Shown here piece after piece: positions 1 to 5,867 of a DNA stretch of 10,608 nt (position 1 is the stretch's first letter; every line of letters starts with the position of its first letter). The position numbers and the translations under genes were made by a program. This DNA is from Gardnerella vaginalis (lineage in GTDB: Bacteria; Actinomycetota; Actinomycetes; Actinomycetales; Bifidobacteriaceae). The DNA lies in contig NZ_KQ961848.1 in assembly GCF_001563665.1 (NCBI RefSeq), forward strand, positions 1-10,608, written 5' to 3'. Under the pieces are notes generated by a model, which saw nothing but the letters and a program-made list of their open reading frames with translations, ran no database searches and was not told where the DNA came from.

Positions 1-365
1 TCATAGCATCCAGCATCTCTACTATCATAAATAGCATCGTAAAGAGGTTTAATTGCCTTCAGTCCCAGTTTCAATATTCTTTGATAGTTTTTAGAATTCC
101 TAATAAACTTTCCTGGATGTGCCTGCATAGCCACTTGTGGATTAGTCTTCGTCTCAGTTTCTAATTCCACCATCAACTTATTCATGGATCCCTTTATATC
201 ATCTAACGTTTCAGCATAAGCTACGTTTACTGGCATCAATTTATGAGCTATATTCCCACTATTCTTTGATGCTGGATTATTTCCAATAATAAAAATTCCA
301 GTAAATACAAATAGAACCAATAAAAGTAAAGTTCCTAGCGAAATATACATTTTTTTCTTAGACAT
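1..365 (-). CDS. Membrane-anchored or secreted protein of unknown function (C-terminus cut by window edge)
   Basis: 121 complete codons are visible, starting with ATG at 365. A strong AGGAGGTG ribosome binding site lies just upstream (about 373-381). The N-terminus is MSKKK followed by a hydrophobic stretch at about residues 8-28, so the protein is probably exported or anchored in the membrane. A second possible cleavage-like site, VAYA-ET, occurs near residue 51, but it lies far from the hydrophobic core. The rest is polar and helical. The last visible part (about 93-117, with RILKLGLKAIKPLYDAIYD) looks like an amphipathic helical hairpin. The gene starts only 21 bp after the stop of the secreted-protein gene next door, so the two are probably co-transcribed. 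I do not recognise the family. The AT-rich composition resembles that neighbour and not the phage genes. Confidence 0.8.
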   Translation of the reverse strand, partial: MSKKKMYISLGTLLLLVLFVFTGIFIIGNNPASKNSGNIAHKLMPVNVAYAETLDDIKGSMNKLMVELETETKTNPQVAMQAHPGKFIRNSKNYQRILKLGLKAIKPLYDAIYDSRDAGCY

Positions 366-386
366 AGTATTACACCTCCTAGAATT

Positions 387-869
387 CTAATTCGCAGTGT
401 ATTTGTGTTGCAAAGAACCATAAACAGAATTAGGGTAATAAGGATCATGACTACCATGGTTAAACAGCTCCAATTGTCCCCATTTAGCACGGCACCACTT
501 AAGACCAGTAACCTTTGCAAAATGAACAATTTTATCAGGAGAATGACCATACGCTAGAATAAATGGATCATATTTATAAGGTCTATAACCTTTCTTTGCC
601 AGATAATTATCCAATTGCGCTTTAGTAGCACCATCATCACCAAAGTCACTAGGCCATTCGTACGTCATACTACCAGTTGCAAATCCTAGACAATTATATG
701 CTGGCGTAGCCTTATCGCTATAAAACCATGTCCATGAAATACTATCATAAAACGATTTTGGTTGAGATAAAGTATACGCATAAGCAACAGAATTGGATGT
801 GAAAAACAACATTCCAACAACCATTACATAAGTGGTTATTGCTGATAACATCTTTCTTTTTCTAATCAT
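387..869 (-). CDS. Secreted protein with probable papain-like (DUF7689-like) Cys/His domain
   Basis: 160 residues from ATG at 869. This start is chosen over an in-frame ATG at 896 because AAGGAGGTG lies at about 877-885, directly before 869 and downstream of 896. Residues 1-31 form a classical signal peptide: MIRKRK, a hydrophobic core, then cleavage after AYA at 31. The mature part contains YNCLGFATG with Cys60, KIVHFAKV with His116, and a C-terminal block KWGQLELFNHGSHDPYYP then VYG. An N-C-x-x-[FW]-A-x-G block followed by a His strand and a WG...H...YG ending recalls small papain-fold proteins annotated as DUF7689. The family call is from memory, and enzymatic activity is an inference. The protein should act outside the cell. 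It is followed after 21 bp by the membrane or secreted protein gene. It is not a recognised phage protein. An alternative is a non-catalytic exported protein that keeps the fold. Confidence 0.85.
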   Translation of the reverse strand: MIRKRKMLSAITTYVMVVGMLFFTSNSVAYAYTLSQPKSFYDSISWTWFYSDKATPAYNCLGFATGSMTYEWPSDFGDDGATKAQLDNYLAKKGYRPYKYDPFILAYGHSPDKIVHFAKVTGLKWCRAKWGQLELFNHGSHDPYYPNSVYGSLQHKYTAN

Positions 870-953
870 TTGTAAGCACCTCCTTAAAAACAACATCTTT
901 AACTAAGATTGAGATTAATCAGATTTTATCTCGAATGATCACTATTCTTGTAC

Positions 954-980
954 ATTTTATGATTTTTTTTATAATGTCAC
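954..980 (-). promoter_or_regulatory. Weak candidate promoter for the secreted-protein unit
   Basis: On the minus strand GTGACA (975-980) is followed after 15 bp, including a run of eight A, by TAAAAT (954-959). This would give a leader of roughly 80 nt before the ATG at 869. The spacer is short, so the call is tentative, but it is the best -35/-10 pair seen in the gap. Confidence 0.3.
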
Positions 981-985
981 ATAAA

Positions 986-1132
986 TTATTCCATCCTTTC
1001 TGCTATTATTAATTTGTTGTATACTCTCATAGTGTAGGATATTATCTTAGCTAAGTATCCATAGAGATTAAATTCTATTTTTCGCTTAACGTTAAGATAA
1101 TTCGTTATGTCTTCGTTGCCTAAATGATTCAT
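986..1132 (-). CDS. Small orphan ORF, 48 codons, possible gene fragment
   Basis: An open frame runs from ATG at 1132 to TAA at 986. The in-frame stop upstream is only six codons before the ATG. The protein begins MNHLGNEDITNYLNVKRKI and continues with a Tyr/Ile/Lys-rich, probably helical tail ending in IAERME. Its amino-acid make-up looks like real low-GC coding sequence rather than noise, but no clear ribosome binding site precedes the ATG. It may be the tail of a gene truncated when the prophage and the envelope genes were joined, or a small protein. I do not recognise it. It lies in the 870-1208 gap, which otherwise holds palindromes and a candidate promoter. Confidence 0.35.
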   Translation of the reverse strand: MNHLGNEDITNYLNVKRKIEFNLYGYLAKIISYTMRVYNKLIIAERME

Positions 1133-1157
1133 CCACTGTCTAAACAGTTATACTATA

Positions 1158-1191
1158 ATAATATTAATATAACATGTTATATTAATATTAT
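1158..1191. repeat. 34-bp perfect AT-rich palindrome at the prophage/envelope-gene junction
   Basis: The two 17-base arms (1158-1174 and 1175-1191) are exact reverse complements centred on AACA|TGTT. Every base in the arms is A or T except C1173 and G1176. It lies 17 bp after the portal stop codon. Without a GC-rich stem or a following T run it is a poor intrinsic terminator. It could be a protein-binding dyad, a recombination site, or a hairpin-prone breakpoint. Smaller perfect palindromes lie close by: CTTAACGTTAAG at 1085-1096, CTTAGCTAAG at 1046-1055, and the hairpin ACTGT-CTAA-ACAGT at 1135-1148. Confidence 0.9.
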
Positions 1192-1208
1192 CAAGACACA
1201 AATTCATC

Positions 1209-2456
1209 TTAATCACCTAACTTATTTCTACCAATTACAGTGAACGCTCCAGCACGGTTAAGCGGGAGCATGTTACCGTTAATCAAATACAAGTCACCAC
1301 CCTCACAGGCGGGAATCTTATCCAAGTTTTCTAACTGTCTAATATCGTTCGCGCTCATCCAACCGTTTTGACGAGCGGTAGCATAACCATTCATACGACT
1401 CTGATAGTCTCCTCGAAGAAGACCATCCACGTTAAACTTCACATAATAAGTTTCTTTCTCCTTATCAGTAAAAAGCCGCCTCGTAATAGACTGTTCAAAA
1501 CGCGCCACCCAAGGATCCAGCGTGTATTTCACAAACTCCAACGACTGCTGCTCAATATTAGAAAAACTCGACTTTTCTAAATCACCAACCATGTGTGGTG
1601 GGACTCTAAAAATACGAGCAATCTCGTTAATCTGAAACTTACGAGTTTCAAGAAACTGTGCTTCGTTAGGCGAAATAGAAATAGGCGTATACTTCATGCC
1701 TTCCTCTAAAATCGCTATCTTATGCGAGTTAGAACCCGAGAACCCCTTATTCCAACTATCCCTCATACTTTGAGGATCTTTCACTGTACCGGGGTATTCC
1801 AAGATTCCACTTGGTGTAGCACCGTTAGCGAAAAACGATGCACCATACTCTTCCGTAGCTATCGCCATACCGATAGCGTTTTTTGCCATCGCAATAGGCG
1901 AATAGCCAACAAGACCGTCAAAACCAAGACCGGGAATATGAAGCACGTCAAAAGGTTTAAGTTTCACACTCGTTTCTTTACCCGCTAAAACATCACTATC
2001 ATTTAACGTATACTCGTAAAAAATTTGACCACTCTCATCCCGGTCAACTCTCATACGATCAGGCATTAAAGGGTATAAGCCTAAAACCTCGCCTTTACCG
2101 TTTCGAATAATCTGCGCGTAAGCATTACCCCATAACAGTAGATGCGTCATCAAAGTTTCTCTAAACACGAAGCTTGTCATTTCAAGATTCGGCTCATCAT
2201 GAAGCACCTTATATAAAGGATGTTTAATCGCTTTAGCCGTACCCGTACTCGTCCGCTCATACACGTGAAGCGGCAGACTCGCCACCGCTTCAGACAGGAT
2301 ACGCACACACGAGTAAACTGCCGTCATCTGCATCGCCGAACGCTCATTCACCCTCTTACCCGACGAGGACGTACCCATTAAGAAACGATAACCACCGCCT
2401 AACATCCTGTTTTCAGGCTTATCTCTTGATTTAAATAGTCTGCTAAAAATGTTCAT
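1209..2456 (-). CDS. Phage portal protein (HK97 family)
   Basis: This protein forms the dodecameric ring at the capsid vertex through which the terminase pumps DNA. It has 415 residues, a full length for HK97-type portals. Family blocks are visible: TAVYSCVRILSEAVASLPLHVYE (about 45-67), LLLWGNAYAQIIRNGKGEV with LYPLMPDRM (107-135), DVLHIPGLGFDGLVGYSPI (170-188), FQINEIARIFRVPPHMVGD (274-292) and SNIEQQSLEFVKYTLDPW (299-316). The start is ATG at 2456, preceded by AGGAGGTGACA. The in-frame GTG at 2462 lies inside that ribosome binding site and is rejected. The binding site overlaps the stop of terL 9 bp upstream, so the two genes are surely co-translated from one message. It is the last recognisable phage gene, and no capsid gene follows it. 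Confidence 0.96.
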   Translation of the reverse strand: MNIFSRLFKSRDKPENRMLGGGYRFLMGTSSSGKRVNERSAMQMTAVYSCVRILSEAVASLPLHVYERTSTGTAKAIKHPLYKVLHDEPNLEMTSFVFRETLMTHLLLWGNAYAQIIRNGKGEVLGLYPLMPDRMRVDRDESGQIFYEYTLNDSDVLAGKETSVKLKPFDVLHIPGLGFDGLVGYSPIAMAKNAIGMAIATEEYGASFFANGATPSGILEYPGTVKDPQSMRDSWNKGFSGSNSHKIAILEEGMKYTPISISPNEAQFLETRKFQINEIARIFRVPPHMVGDLEKSSFSNIEQQSLEFVKYTLDPWVARFEQSITRRLFTDKEKETYYVKFNVDGLLRGDYQSRMNGYATARQNGWMSANDIRQLENLDKIPACEGGDLYLINGNMLPLNRAGAFTVIGRNKLGD

Positions 2457-2465
2457 TGTCACCTC

Positions 2466-4058
2466 CTACATAAACAAAATCCCGCGATTGTCATACACGC
2501 TTTGAGTGTTCGCGTTACCGCATCTTATAGCACGGTCAAGCGCCATAATGGTGGCTATAGCACCATCGATTTTCTCGGTTGATTTTTCCTTATCGCATTT
2601 AATGTTTCCTGCAGGATCAGTGCGGATGAAAATGTTATCCATATTCCAGCGAAGCACCGGATGCCCTGCGTGTGCGATTTTCTGCTCGAGCACAAGCTTC
2701 ATAAGCTCCTTGGTAGGCGGACTCATATCCTTGAACCCTTGTCCGAACGGAACCACGGTAAACCCCATGTTTTCAAGGTTTTGCACCATTTGCACCGCAC
2801 CCCAACGGTCGAAAGCAATCTCACGAATATTGAAACGTTCACCTAAAGTTTCGATGAATTTTTCAATAAACCCATAGTGAACAACGTTTCCTTCCGTAGT
2901 CTTAATAAACCCTTGTTTTTCCCACACGTCATAAGGCACATGATCACGATTCACTCGAAGGGTAAGTGTGTCTTCAGGCACCCAAAAATAAGGTAGGATA
3001 CGAAACTTATCCGACTCATCTAAAGGCGGAAACACAAGCGAAAAAGCCGTAAGATCGGTAGTGCTTGAAAGGTCAAGACCCCCGTAGCAAACCCTGCCCT
3101 CAAGTTCTTCCTCGTTCACCTGAAAACCGCAAGCATCCCATTTTTCCATCGGCATCCAACGAATAGACTGTTTCACCCACTGGTTAAGACGAAGCTGACG
3201 GAAAGCATTCTCTTCACCAGGATTTTGCCGGGCTGACTCGAAAGCAGCTTTAACTTTCTCCATTTGAACCGTCACTCCAAGAGAAGGATTAGCTTTCTTC
3301 CACACCTTAGGATCCGTCCAATCATCCGAATCTTTTGCACCATAAATCACGGGGTAAAAAGTTGGATCAATTTTCCTGCCCTCGAGAATATCCACTGCTT
3401 TCTGATGCGTCTCATAGCAGATCGAATGCGTATCCGTACCAGCCGTGGTAATCAGAAAATACAGTGGCTGCATGCGAGCGTCCCCGGAGCCTTTAGTCAT
3501 CACGTCAAAAAGTTTACGGTTTGGCTGCGTGTGAAGCTCATCAAACACGACACCGTGAATGTTAAACCCGTGTTTAGAGTACGCTTCAGCCGACAACACT
3601 TGGTAGAAACTGTTAGTTGGTAGGAAAATAATACGTTTTTGCGAAGCTAAAATTTTAACCCTACGATTAAGAGCCGGACACATTCTAACCATGTCCGCCG
3701 CCACATCAAACACGATCGTTGCCTGCTGACGGTCCGCCGCACAACCATAAACCTCGGCACGCTCCTCATTATCCCCACAGCATAAAAGCAAGGCTACTGC
3801 AGCAGCAAGCTCACTTTTACCCATTTTCTTAGGTATCTCAATATACGCGGTATTAAACTGACGGTAACCATTCGGTTTCACCACGCCAAACAAGTCCCTG
3901 ATAATCTGCTCCTGCCAGGCTAGGAGCTTAAAAGGCTTACCAGCCCACGTTCCTTTCGTGTGTGTTAAACATTCGATAAAACTCACGGCATAATCCGCTA
4001 AATCCTTACTATACGTTGAATCTTCTTTTTTAAACTTAGTAACCTCGTATTTTTCCAA
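2466..4058 (-). CDS. terL: Phage terminase large subunit
   Basis: This is the ATP-driven packaging motor and headful or cos nuclease, and it works with TerS and the portal. It has 530 residues. The ATPase domain has a Walker A variant PKKMGKS (76-82) after LAWQEQII (47-53), and Walker B VVFDE (170-174). A likely coupling motif is LITTAGT (202-208). The RNase-H-like nuclease domain has the expected acidic residues: D329 in GGLDLSSTTDLTAF, D417 in IAFDRWGA and D498 in KIDGAIATIMALDRA. It thus appears catalytically complete. The start is TTG at 4058 with AAGGAGG eight bases upstream, and no better ATG or GTG is near. An intrinsic terminator lies immediately before it (4085-4107) with no room for a promoter in between. 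Transcription must therefore pass through that terminator or be regulated there. It lies about 5.4 kb from terS, farther than usual. Confidence 0.97.
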   Translation of the reverse strand: MEKYEVTKFKKEDSTYSKDLADYAVSFIECLTHTKGTWAGKPFKLLAWQEQIIRDLFGVVKPNGYRQFNTAYIEIPKKMGKSELAAAVALLLCCGDNEERAEVYGCAADRQQATIVFDVAADMVRMCPALNRRVKILASQKRIIFLPTNSFYQVLSAEAYSKHGFNIHGVVFDELHTQPNRKLFDVMTKGSGDARMQPLYFLITTAGTDTHSICYETHQKAVDILEGRKIDPTFYPVIYGAKDSDDWTDPKVWKKANPSLGVTVQMEKVKAAFESARQNPGEENAFRQLRLNQWVKQSIRWMPMEKWDACGFQVNEEELEGRVCYGGLDLSSTTDLTAFSLVFPPLDESDKFRILPYFWVPEDTLTLRVNRDHVPYDVWEKQGFIKTTEGNVVHYGFIEKFIETLGERFNIREIAFDRWGAVQMVQNLENMGFTVVPFGQGFKDMSPPTKELMKLVLEQKIAHAGHPVLRWNMDNIFIRTDPAGNIKCDKEKSTEKIDGAIATIMALDRAIRCGNANTQSVYDNRGILFM

Positions 4059-4084
4059 CTTAAGCTCCTCCTTTCTTTAGGCAT

Positions 4085-4107
4085 AAAAAAAGACGCTTAC
4101 TTGCGCC
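4085..4107 (-). terminator. Intrinsic terminator or attenuator just before terL
   Basis: On the minus strand the stem is GGCGC (4107-4103) and GCGTC (4096-4092), with one G-T wobble and a six-base loop AAGTAA, followed directly by seven T (4091-4085). It ends 27 bases before the terL start, and the terL ribosome binding site lies in that interval. Confidence 0.75.
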
Positions 4108-4138
4108 CACATCATTTCCTTATCTTTCCTACGAGAAA

Positions 4139-4157
4139 CAGGGCCTTAAAAGCCCTG
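4139..4157 (-). terminator. Hairpin after the small gene, possible weak terminator
   Basis: CAGGGC and GCCCTG pair perfectly around a seven-base loop. On the minus strand it is followed by only TTTCTC, so termination may be weak. It lies 26 bases after the stop of the 4183-4407 gene. Its GCCC could alternatively pair with GGGC at the base of the next hairpin. Confidence 0.5.
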
Positions 4158-4182
4158 CTACTTTTAACTAAACTTAAAGTTT

Positions 4183-4407
4183 TTAGTTTCTTGCGTCAAG
4201 GATCATTTCTAAAGCCTCGTTTGCAAGCTTGCTTGTTGGCATCATATCCCAGCCTCTATCATAGTTTGCGATAACCTTGTTATTGTTTTTCAAAGTAAGC
4301 TTGGAAATTCGCCCTTGGTTAATCCCATATTCGCTTGGCTCTTCAAAAACCTTCATACTGTAGCTTACAACCTGATCTTCAACTTTAAGCGTATCTTGTT
4401 CCCACAT
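4183..4407 (-). CDS. Small conserved phage or mobile-element protein (DUF7678-like)
   Basis: 74 residues from ATG at 4407, preceded by AAAGGAGA seven to eight bases upstream. The pattern SEYGINQGRISKLTL (25-39) then ANYDRGWDMMP (47-57) matches, as far as I remember, a short family found widely in Bacillota phages and integrative elements (DUF7678). No function is known to me. It has no signal peptide or membrane segment. Its own promoter-like repeat lies at 4439-4476, a strong terminator (4487-4516) separates it from the gene upstream, and hairpins follow it. It therefore looks like a separately transcribed unit. Confidence 0.85.
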   Translation of the reverse strand: MWEQDTLKVEDQVVSYSMKVFEEPSEYGINQGRISKLTLKNNNKVIANYDRGWDMMPTSKLANEALEMILDARN

Positions 4408-4438
4408 GATTTTTTCTCCTTTTTCTGTGTTTTTTGCT

Positions 4439-4476
4439 GATACTATATATCACTCTAAAAGCACATAATAGCAAGC
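4439..4476 (-). promoter_or_regulatory. Promoter-like repeat, copy 1
   Basis: On the minus strand TTGCTA (4474-4469), a 19-base spacer ending in TTTTAGAGTGA, then TATATA (4449-4444) followed by GTATCAGCAAAAA. It lies 37 bases from TATATA to the start codon, the same distance as in copy 2. The identical spacing and wording in three places before genes supports a promoter or operator. Confidence 0.7.
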
Positions 4477-4486
4477 CATAAACGAG

Positions 4487-4516
4487 AAAAAATCGCGGAT
4501 AATTCCACGATTTTTC
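4487..4516 (-). terminator. Strong intrinsic terminator after the 4558-4842 gene
   Basis: A 12-bp stem AAAAATCGTGGA / TCCGCGATTTTT (one T-G wobble) closes a four-base loop ATTA, followed by more T. The A and T runs on the two sides would let it work on both strands. It separates the 4558-4842 gene from the promoter repeat of the next gene. Confidence 0.85.
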
Positions 4517-4557
4517 TCCAGCCTTCCAACCCTATGGCTGACTATCCCCCCTTTCTT

Positions 4558-4842
4558 TTAGCTTCTTTCTTGTTGAATCGCTTGATACGCTTTTTGAATA
4601 TCCTTGTCCAAGGTTTCAGCATCCGCAAACAGTTGAAACTCCGTATCGTTTAGTTTTCCTTCGCTTGCCTTCCAAAGCTCCTCGTGAGCTTTACTGGCGC
4701 AGGTTTTTGCTGTTTGCGCGATGTCGAGCATGCTGATAGCCGAACTAATTTTCCCTTCTTCAGCTTTTTTGACTGCGTTTAGTGCGTAGCGTCTGCATGT
4801 TTTAACTTCGTTTGCGAGGTTTTGTAAAATTTCTTTTTTCAC
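4558..4842 (-). CDS. Small helical protein of unknown function
   Basis: 94 residues, starting with GTG at 4842. AAAGGAG seven bases upstream decides this start. The protein is highly charged and almost certainly all-helical. It reads MKKEILQNLANEVKTCRRYALNA at the start, has an Ala/Lys/Glu-rich middle with several heptad-like stretches (about 15-85), and ends in QQERS. Cysteines occur at 17 and 48. There is no signal peptide or transmembrane segment and no known domain that I recognise. A promoter-like repeat (4873-4911) stands in front and a strong terminator follows at 4487-4516, so it forms its own transcription unit. A DNA-mimic or anti-restriction role would be a guess without support. 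Confidence 0.8.
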   Translation of the reverse strand: MKKEILQNLANEVKTCRRYALNAVKKAEEGKISSAISMLDIAQTAKTCASKAHEELWKASEGKLNDTEFQLFADAETLDKDIQKAYQAIQQERS

Positions 4843-4872
4843 AGGTTTTCTCCTTTGCGCACGTGTTTTTGC

Positions 4873-4911
4873 TAGTACTATATATCACTCTAAAAGCGCG
4901 CAATAGCAAGC
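4873..4911 (-). promoter_or_regulatory. Promoter-like repeat, copy 2
   Basis: On the minus strand TTGCTA (4909-4904), a 19-base spacer ending in TTTTAGAGTGA, then TATATA (4884-4879) and GTACTAGCAAAAA. The similarity to copy 1 extends from GCTTGCTATT through AGCAAAAA. TTGCTA upstream and TAGCAA downstream also form an inverted pair flanking the core. The rest of the 4843-5002 gap shows no further gene. Confidence 0.7.
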
Positions 4912-5002
4912 TTTTAAGCCAAGAAACACCGGGTATTTACACGTTTTTCCCCCAGTTTTCGCTAATTTTTTTACTCTTAAAAACCGTTAAACGTTTCTAA
5001 AA

Positions 5003-5167
5003 TCATGCGGAAATAATCATCACCCAAAAATCATCTACCACAGTCAAACATGCTTTTACAAAAACCTCGTTCTCTTGCTCTAAAATCGCGAAAATTTCTT
5101 CAACCAAAGAACCTGTAGTACAGTCTTCACTCAACACGTACGCCTGGTCTTCACTCGAATACAGCAT
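5003..5167 (-). CDS. Small acidic protein of unknown function, translationally coupled
   Basis: 54 residues from ATG at 5167, with GGGGGTGA just upstream. An in-frame GTG at 5194 has no comparable ribosome binding site and is not preferred. The protein is acidic, reading MLYSSEDQAYVLSEDCTTGSLVEEI and then a hydrophobic C-terminus ending VVDDFWVMIISA. It could be a compact alpha/beta domain. The start overlaps the end of the preceding gene by 17 bp, which suggests translational coupling, so the two products probably work in the same process. I do not recognise the family. Confidence 0.7.
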   Translation of the reverse strand: MLYSSEDQAYVLSEDCTTGSLVEEIFAILEQENEVFVKACLTVVDDFWVMIISA

Positions 5168-5801
5168 TACGCTCACCCCCGTTTCTAAAAGCACAGGACC
5201 CTTCTAAACGGGAAAGCATAATTTTCCTGTCTTGTTTAAACTCGTCTCCTATAAACCCGAGTCTAAGAAGAAAACATCTGAAGGCATACTTATCGTTAAC
5301 CGGCTTATGTTTAGTTTCATTCACATGTTTTACTTCCAAGCTCATTTTGCAAAGAGCCAAAATAAGCTTCATGTAAGTATCCATATGATCTTGGCTTACA
5401 TCTTTAAGCCAGGGGAAACTAACTGTTTCATCGTTTTCTTCTATTTCAAGGCTTGTCATATCGAGTGCTTTTTTGATTAAATCACCCTTGTTTTTGATGA
5501 TTTTTCTAAGCTTAGTCACATCAAGCTTATCTTTTGGAAACTCGACTGTAAGCATGCGTGTGCTTTCATCTTGTGTTTTAGGAAGGCGTATACCATAGTC
5601 GCCCTCAAGTATTTGTTTTAGATCCTTTAGGTCTTCAGCATCCGTAGATGTTACTGTCCCAGTTTTACCAACTGTGAAAGGACCTATCTTGTAAGCCATG
5701 CTGGGAGTTTTCAGATACACGGCTTTAAGACCTGTTAAATCTTCTATTGCTTGTATGAGTGGTTTTCTTTTAGAACCTTTTAAACCATATTCTAAGCTCA
5801 T
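5151..5801 (-). CDS. Phage 'virulence-related protein' family, function unknown
   Basis: 216 residues from ATG at 5801, preceded by AAGGAGGT six to seven bases away. An earlier in-frame start near 5864 would lie over the promoter repeat and is rejected. The N-terminus LEYGLKGSKRKPLIQAIEDLTG (about 3-24) with YLKTPSMAYKIGPFTV (29-44), the central SFPWLKD (128-134), and the C-terminal YAFRCFLLRLGFIGDEFKQDRKIMLSRLEGSCAF (172-205) are the signature blocks of a protein common in Bacillota phages and conjugative elements. It is often labelled 'virulence protein' in databases. I know of no demonstrated function, and the name should not be read as one. It has no membrane segment. It has its own promoter-like repeat at 5829-5866 and overlaps the next gene by 17 bp. 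Confidence 0.88.
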   Translation of the reverse strand: MSLEYGLKGSKRKPLIQAIEDLTGLKAVYLKTPSMAYKIGPFTVGKTGTVTSTDAEDLKDLKQILEGDYGIRLPKTQDESTRMLTVEFPKDKLDVTKLRKIIKNKGDLIKKALDMTSLEIEENDETVSFPWLKDVSQDHMDTYMKLILALCKMSLEVKHVNETKHKPVNDKYAFRCFLLRLGFIGDEFKQDRKIMLSRLEGSCAFRNGGERNAVFE

Positions 5802-5828
5802 TTTAATACCTCCTTTAGGTTTTTCCTT

Positions 5829-5866
5829 GTGTATATACATCACTCTAAAGAAGATATTTAGCAAGT
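5829..5866 (-). promoter_or_regulatory. Promoter-like repeat, copy 3
   Basis: On the minus strand TTGCTA (5864-5859), a 19-base spacer ending in CTTTAGAGTGA, then TGTATA (5839-5834). It is the most divergent of the three copies, but spacing and the AGAGTGAT block are kept. It starts immediately after the stop codon of the cytosine methyltransferase, and TGTATA lies 33 bases before the start codon at 5801. Confidence 0.65.
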
Positions 5867-5867
5867 C

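Noticed and set aside
1368..1988. Plus-strand open frames opposite the portal gene
   Set aside because: They lack ribosome binding sites, have low-complexity or basic translations with no domain, and lie wholly inside a clear gene on the other strand. The same applies to the plus-strand frames opposite terL, the methyltransferases, metK and terS.
4455..4540. Tiny minus-strand frame beginning with TTG and ending in the TTTTAG of promoter repeat copy 1
   Set aside because: It would be translated through the strong terminator stem and the promoter repeat, so it is more likely a chance frame.
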